DNA of 64,000 nucleotides. Source: Knufia peltigerae (taxonomy: Eukaryota > Ascomycota > Eurotiomycetes > Chaetothyriales > Trichomeriaceae). A model generated the notes under the pieces. It saw only the letters and a list, made by a program, of their open reading frames with translations. It was not told where the DNA came from and ran no database searches. This document shows, one piece after another, positions 59,726 to 64,000 of the stretch; the stretch's first letter is position 1; the number at the start of each line of letters is the position of its first letter. The stretch spans positions 88,984-152,983 of the forward strand of contig JAPDRN010000084.1 in the NCBI GenBank assembly GCA_030247855.1. Reading direction: 5' to 3'. Position numbers and translations under genes: made by a program.

Positions 59726-62614
59726 ATGAAGCATTCGAAGTTGAGCATCGCCCTGGCCGGCCTGGTGGGTATCGCGACCCTGGGCCAGATGGATGACGTC
59801 ATGGCAATGAATTATCACGTGCAGGGCGATCGCGTCGTGCTCAGTGGCGGTGTCACCGTCGCCGACGTCGTCGCGCTGCCGGCGCTGCTGGCCAAAGCGC
59901 AGGCCGAAGGCCGTCCGATCCGCGAAGTCGTGCTGCGCACCTCCAATGGTGGCGCGCTGATCGCGGGTGAGTGGCTGCAGGGGGTGATCCGCACCAATGG
60001 CCTGAACACCATCGTGTCCGGCCACTGCATCTCGTCCTGCTCGATCATGCAGTCCGGTGGCGTCGAGCGTTACCTGGCCGGTGACCTGCCGCTGGTCGAC
60101 TCGGTGCAGATCCACGCCGCCAGCAGCGGTGGCAAGGTGATCTATACGCCTTCGCCGCGGATGACCGAGATCTACACCGGCAACTACGGCGGCGGCATGG
60201 ATGCCGGGTTGCTGCACAAGGCCATGTACGAGGTGGTGCAGCCCAACGGTCTGCTGGTGTTCCGCGATCCGGCCCGGACCACCGGCGCGTCGGTCAGCTT
60301 CGATCCCGATGGCAGCGGCCGCAAGCTGGAAACCTTCCCCGGCCAGGACATCTACAGCAACAACATCATCACCGCCGCCGGTTACCGCGACCCGGGCGAC
60401 ACCCTGACCGTCACCGGCAATGTCAGCGGCGACATCAATCCGGGCTACCTGCGCACCGCACGCCAGCTGCAGGCGTTCGTCGACGACGACTTCTCGCGCT
60501 GGAACGATACCGACTTCGCCACCACGTACATCAACCAGGCCGTTTCCATCTACAACGCGGCGGCACGCGGTCCCAACGGCATCGGTCGCTTCTCGGTGCA
60601 GGACTTCCTCAACGATCCGGGCATCCAGGCCGACCTGCTGGCGAGCCTGCGCCTGTCGGAGCTGGATGCCTCCACGCTGGGCAATTCGGCCGGTGTGATC
60701 CGCGTGGCCAAGGGCGGCACCTGGCGCACCGCCGAGACCACCGGCGCCGATTTCATGCTGGTGGAGAACGGCACCATCGCCTTGGAAGGCGGGGCCCTGC
60801 GGACCCCGGAGCTGCGCGTGCTGGCGGCCGGCATGGTGGTCGGCCACGGTGACATCGCCTCGGTCGCCAACGACTCGGATGCGCTGTTCGATGGCACCGG
60901 TCCCTCGTTCCGCGAGGATGGCTTCAACCGCCTGCGCGTGTACGGCACCCTGATGCCGCGTGGCGGTGATCTGGTCACCCACGGCTACGTCAACATCATG
61001 CCAGGCGGCAAGGTGCTGTTCGACGTCACCGAGGCGGGCGGGGCCAACAGTGGCCGCCTGCGCGTGGGCGACTTCTACGATAGCGGCACCAACGAAGGCG
61101 CGCTGGTCATCTCGCCGGGCGCGCACCTTGAACTGAACGTGGCGCAGGGCTTCTACGCCGGCAACTACCAGCGTGAGCTGGTGAGCGGCCCGATCTACCA
61201 GGGCGGTTTCACCGATGCGGTGCGCCTGGGCGACACCGGCTATACGGCCAGCATCACCGACGGCGAGGTGTTCCGGCCGCGCCACAACTCGCTGCTGAGC
61301 TTCAACATCAATCAGACCGCCGAGGGCCTGTCGCTGACCGCCAACCCCGGCTTCGACCAGCTCGCGCAGCTCACCGGCAACAACGGCAACGATGGACTCG
61401 GTCGCGCGCTGGCTGCTGCGGGCCAGCGCCAGGATGCCGGCCTGAAGCCGCTGCTGGGGGCGCTGCAGTTCGCTGACCGCGATGTGATCGCCCAGCAGGC
61501 CGGTGCACTGCGTGGTGATGGCCACGCCAGCCTGCGCCTGGCCGACAACGCCCTGGTTGGCAGCATCGGCAGCGTGGTGCAGCAGCACCAGGCCGCACGA
61601 CGCAGCGGCAGCGGTGACGCCGGCGGCCTGGCCGCACAGGCAGCGCAGGCGGCTTCGGCGCAGCCCGGCATGGCCAATGGCAGCCTGTTCAACCAGTTGG
61701 CGATGCATCTGGTGGAGCCGGCGGGGGCGGGCGGTGGCAACACCAACTTCGGCGGCGAAGCACCACGCAACCACGGCCTCTGGGGCCGCGGCTTCGGCAG
61801 CCATGGCCGCATCGACGGTGAGGGCGGCGTGGCCGGCCTGAGCCATACCGTCGGCGGCATCGTGCTCGGTGCCGATACGCAGCTGGCCGATGACCGGCTG
61901 ACCCTGGGCGTCAGCGTTGCCGCCGCCGACATGTCGACCAAGGGCCGCGATGGTTCCGGGTTCACCGGTGATGTGCGCGCGCTGGATGTGGGCGGCTACC
62001 TGGATGCCACCTACTCGCGTGGCTACCTCTCGGCCTCGGTGCGCTACACCGACCTGCGCCACGACACCCGCCGCAGCATCGAGGGCATCGACGGCCTGCA
62101 GGGCCCGCTGCGTGCCAAGTACAACAACGATGCGATCTCGGCCCGCTTGGAGCACGGCTTCTCGTTCACCACCGCCAAGGGTGTGGTGATCCAGCCGCTG
62201 CTGCCGGTAGTGGACTACGCGCGCACCTCGGCCACCCGTTTCAATGAAGGGCAGGGTGCTGGCGCACTGGTCGGGCGTGGTGACAGCCTGGAAAGCATCC
62301 GTGTCGGTGCGGGCCTGCAGTTGTTCAAGACCTTCGAAGGCAACAACGGCGAGCGCATCACCCCGCGCGCGCGCGTGGTCTGGCAGAAGGAACTGGGCGA
62401 CACCCAGGCCCGTTACAGCACCGGCTTCGCCGCTGCGCCGGACCTGGTGTTCGGTGCCAGCAGCCAGACCGTGGGCGAGCAGGTGCTGGCCTGGAACCTG
62501 GGTGTGACCAGCCGCGCCACCGATCGCCTGTCGGTGATGGTCGACTACGTGGGCGAGCGCCGCGACGGCCAGCTGCAGAACGGCGTGATGCTGGGCCTGG
62601 GCTATACGTTCTAA
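59726..62614 (+). CDS. Autotransporter with ClpP/crotonase-like (periplasmic peptidase-type) passenger
   Basis: 962 residues. ATG 59726 has GGAGAGAG upstream and opens a signal peptide (SKLSIALAGLVGIATLG). Residues ~30-140 resemble the ClpP/crotonase-fold family of periplasmic peptidase-like proteins: VVLRTSNGGALIAGEWLQGV (68-87), then GHCISSCS (99-106) with the candidate Ser nucleophile, and VQIHAAS (His130). The middle (~330-560) is beta-rich and Gly-rich. The C-terminal ~270 residues are an autotransporter barrel, starting near NHGLWGRGFGSHG and ending in LGYTF. The rest of the passenger has no recognised motif. Whether the catalytic residues work is unknown. Confidence 0.82.
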   Translation: MKHSKLSIALAGLVGIATLGQMDDVMAMNYHVQGDRVVLSGGVTVADVVALPALLAKAQAEGRPIREVVLRTSNGGALIAGEWLQGVIRTNGLNTIVSGHCISSCSIMQSGGVERYLAGDLPLVDSVQIHAASSGGKVIYTPSPRMTEIYTGNYGGGMDAGLLHKAMYEVVQPNGLLVFRDPARTTGASVSFDPDGSGRKLETFPGQDIYSNNIITAAGYRDPGDTLTVTGNVSGDINPGYLRTARQLQAFVDDDFSRWNDTDFATTYINQAVSIYNAAARGPNGIGRFSVQDFLNDPGIQADLLASLRLSELDASTLGNSAGVIRVAKGGTWRTAETTGADFMLVENGTIALEGGALRTPELRVLAAGMVVGHGDIASVANDSDALFDGTGPSFREDGFNRLRVYGTLMPRGGDLVTHGYVNIMPGGKVLFDVTEAGGANSGRLRVGDFYDSGTNEGALVISPGAHLELNVAQGFYAGNYQRELVSGPIYQGGFTDAVRLGDTGYTASITDGEVFRPRHNSLLSFNINQTAEGLSLTANPGFDQLAQLTGNNGNDGLGRALAAAGQRQDAGLKPLLGALQFADRDVIAQQAGALRGDGHASLRLADNALVGSIGSVVQQHQAARRSGSGDAGGLAAQAAQAASAQPGMANGSLFNQLAMHLVEPAGAGGGNTNFGGEAPRNHGLWGRGFGSHGRIDGEGGVAGLSHTVGGIVLGADTQLADDRLTLGVSVAAADMSTKGRDGSGFTGDVRALDVGGYLDATYSRGYLSASVRYTDLRHDTRRSIEGIDGLQGPLRAKYNNDAISARLEHGFSFTTAKGVVIQPLLPVVDYARTSATRFNEGQGAGALVGRGDSLESIRVGAGLQLFKTFEGNNGERITPRARVVWQKELGDTQARYSTGFAAAPDLVFGASSQTVGEQVLAWNLGVTSRATDRLSVMVDYVGERRDGQLQNGVMLGLGYTF

Positions 62615-62711
62615 GGCAGTACCGGCACCGGCGGCCGTCGCGCCGCCGGTGCCATCCCCATCGGTGTGCGGGTGCGCTATGGTCGTGGCGGATTTCCGCG
62701 CAGGCCTTGCC

Positions 62712-63716
62712 ATGCAGATCGCCGTTTTCAGTGCCCGTCCCTACGACCGCCGCTTTCTCGAGGAAGCCAACCAGCACGAGGGGGCAGGGCAGGATTTCCA
62801 GCTCGTGTACTTCGACGCGGCGCTGGACGTGCACACCGCCGCGCTGGCACAGGACTGCGCCGCCGTTTGCGTGTTCGTCAACGACAGGCTCGATGCACCG
62901 GTGCTGCAGACCCTGCATGCACTGGGCGTACGCGCGGTGTTGCTGCGCTGCGCCGGCTTCAACAATGTGGACCTGGCCAGCGCGAATGCGCTCGGCCTGT
63001 TCGTCGCCCGCGTGCCGGCCTACTCGCCGGAAGCGGTGGCCGAGCACGCACTGGCGCTGGTGATGACCCTCAACCGGCACACCCATCGCGCCTACAACCG
63101 CGTGCGTGAGGGCAACTTCATGCTCGATGGCCTGCTCGGCCACACCCTGCATGGCAAGACCGTGGGCATCGTCGGTACCGGCAAGATCGGGTTGGCCACC
63201 GCGCGCATCTTCCGCGGCATGGGCTGCACCGTGCTGGGACACGATCCGTATCCCTCGCCCGCGTTCGCCCGGATCGGCGCGATGGTTGAACTGGACGAGC
63301 TGCTCTCGCGCTCGGACATCGTCTCGCTGCATTGCCCGTTGACCCCGGATACCCAGCACCTGATCGACGACGCCTTGCTGGCGCGGATGAAGCCCGGCGC
63401 GATGCTGGTCAACACCTCGCGCGGCGGCCTGGTCGATACCCATGCGGTGATCCGCGCGCTGAAGTCGCGCCGGCTGGGTCATCTGGCCATCGACGTCTAC
63501 GAGCAGGAAAGCGCGCTGTTCTTCCAGGACCTGTCCGGCGAGATCATCGACGACGAGGCCTTCCAGCGGTTGATGACCTTCCCCAACGTGCTGGTGACCG
63601 GCCACCAGGGCTTCTTCACCGTGGAGGCGCTGCAGGAGATCTCGGCGATCACGCTGGGCAACCTGGCCGATTTCGCGGCGGGGCGGGAGTGCGGCAACCG
63701 GGTGGCGGCGGGTTGA
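62712..63716 (+). CDS. D-2-hydroxyacid dehydrogenase (D-lactate dehydrogenase-like)
   Basis: 334 residues from ATG 62712 (MQIAVFSARPYDRRF); the longer frame is not supported. NAD-binding loop VGIVGTGKIGLATARIF (~152-168). Catalytic residues of the family: Arg in VNTSRGGLVDT, Glu in the region of DVYEQES, and His in TGHQGFFTVEAL (~296). Length and motifs match the LdhA group, which reduces pyruvate to D-lactate; other 2-oxoacids cannot be excluded. It follows the autotransporter on the same strand after a 97-base gap. Confidence 0.92.
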   Translation: MQIAVFSARPYDRRFLEEANQHEGAGQDFQLVYFDAALDVHTAALAQDCAAVCVFVNDRLDAPVLQTLHALGVRAVLLRCAGFNNVDLASANALGLFVARVPAYSPEAVAEHALALVMTLNRHTHRAYNRVREGNFMLDGLLGHTLHGKTVGIVGTGKIGLATARIFRGMGCTVLGHDPYPSPAFARIGAMVELDELLSRSDIVSLHCPLTPDTQHLIDDALLARMKPGAMLVNTSRGGLVDTHAVIRALKSRRLGHLAIDVYEQESALFFQDLSGEIIDDEAFQRLMTFPNVLVTGHQGFFTVEALQEISAITLGNLADFAAGRECGNRVAAG

Positions 63717-63760
63717 GGGGCCGGGCGGGTGGGCGTTTGACGGCAATCGTCACGACCGGA

Positions 63761-63790
63761 TTGACCGCAGGGGCAGGGCGACCGTAAAAT
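63761..63790 (+). promoter_or_regulatory. Sigma-70 promoter for tRNA-Thr
   Basis: TTGACC (63761-63766), 18-base spacer, TAAAAT (63785-63790), ending 10 bases before the mature tRNA. Confidence 0.75.
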
Positions 63791-63800
63791 TGCCTGCTCA

Positions 63801-63876
63801 GCCGGAATAGCTCAGTTGGTAGAGCGGCGCATTCGTAATGCGTAGGTCGTAGGTTCGATTCCTATTTCCGGCACCA
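63801..63876 (+). tRNA. tRNA-Thr (anticodon CGT)
   Basis: 76 bases including an encoded CCA end. The acceptor stem GCCGGAA pairs with TTCCGGC. The D arm has AGTTGGTAGA, the anticodon loop is TTCGTAA (CGT, reading ACG), and the T loop has GGTTCGATTCC. It has its own promoter and is followed by a terminator hairpin. Confidence 0.98.
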
Positions 63877-63884
63877 GTTTCAGC

Positions 63885-63913
63885 AAAAGCCCCGGCCTTG
63901 GTCGGGGCTTTTT
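63885..63913 (+). terminator. Rho-independent terminator after tRNA-Thr
   Basis: AAAAGCCCCG, loop, CGGGGCTTTTT with a long T-run, starting 8 bases after the tRNA. Confidence 0.92.
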
Positions 63914-63976
63914 GTTTGGGCGGTGACCCGTCCTGAATTGGGTTGACACCTTTTCCCTCTGGAAAAGGAATGTTCA

Positions 63977-64000
63977 ATGAAATCAACAATCAGGCGCAGC
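63977..64000 (+). CDS. Start of an open frame running off the window (possible transposase OrfA)
   Basis: ATG 63977 has AAGGA seven bases upstream and opens MKSTIRRS, running to the last base. The 50 bases before it hold the hairpin CCTTTTCC-CTCT-GGAAAAGG and the string CCTGAATTGGGTTGACACC, which resembles the terminal region of IS3-type insertion sequences in this genus. A basic N-terminus and a position after a tRNA gene fit an insertion-sequence gene. The frame is too short to confirm. Confidence 0.35.

Noticed and set aside
58958..62713. A 1251-codon minus-strand open frame running through the autotransporter gene
   Set aside because: Only its last ~188 codons encode the ECF sigma factor. 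The rest is antisense to a well-supported gene with signal peptide and barrel; long antisense frames are common at this GC content.
63798..63989. A 63-codon minus-strand frame over tRNA-Thr
   Set aside because: It is the familiar false frame antisense to a tRNA gene and its terminator.

Overview
The window is chromosomal DNA of a high-GC gammaproteobacterium, almost certainly Stenotrophomonas (S. maltophilia complex). The best evidence is the abundance of short GTAG-headed palindromes between genes, which match the SMAG repeats described from S. maltophilia. The housekeeping proteins are also xanthomonad-like. No plasmid, prophage or CRISPR signal is visible. The only mobile-element hint is in the last ~75 bases, after a tRNA-Thr gene.

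Layout. 1-13.3 kb is a peptide-use region: two tandem S9 peptidase paralogues (the first cut by the window edge), an autotransporter, a POT-family peptide transporter, an OPT-family transporter and a third S9 peptidase, with a DUF1624 membrane acyltransferase-like gene among them. 13.4-19.9 kb has a DUF819 membrane protein, a small HExxH protein with a broken second copy of its 3' end, the minCDE operon led by a GNAT gene, and a histidine kinase/LuxR-type regulator pair. 20.1-25.9 kb has an SRPBCC/GyrI-like protein, a DUF423 protein and a six-gene operon (SPFH, RHH-like, DUF4177, alpha/beta hydrolase, PH-like membrane protein, M15 peptidase). That operon is read from a short interval holding a perfect GATATCA inverted repeat.

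26-36 kb has purT, an AT-richer segment with a YezG-like immunity gene between inverted SMAG copies, an EEP-family phosphoesterase, bpt, an EF-hand protein, a sigma factor fused to membrane helices, tesB, an enoyl-CoA hydratase, a PCuAC copper chaperone and a thioesterase. 36-49 kb is core: uvrA, rplU-rpmA-obgE, rpsT, murJ and ribF-ileS-lspA-ispH. 49-64 kb has an M61 peptidase, a YhhN protein, trehalase, two uncharacterised envelope proteins, an ECF sigma/FecR/TonB-receptor cluster, a divergent autotransporter with a ClpP/crotonase-like passenger, a D-2-hydroxyacid dehydrogenase and tRNA-Thr(CGT).

The most unusual items are the autotransporter with a serine-peptidase-like passenger beside the cell-surface signalling cluster, the membrane-fused sigma factor, the SPFH-RHH operon with its likely operator, the HExxH protein downstream of minE, and at least three families of intergenic palindromes, some of which supply stop codons to neighbouring genes. 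Functions are assigned from motifs and family resemblance read by eye; no database search was run.
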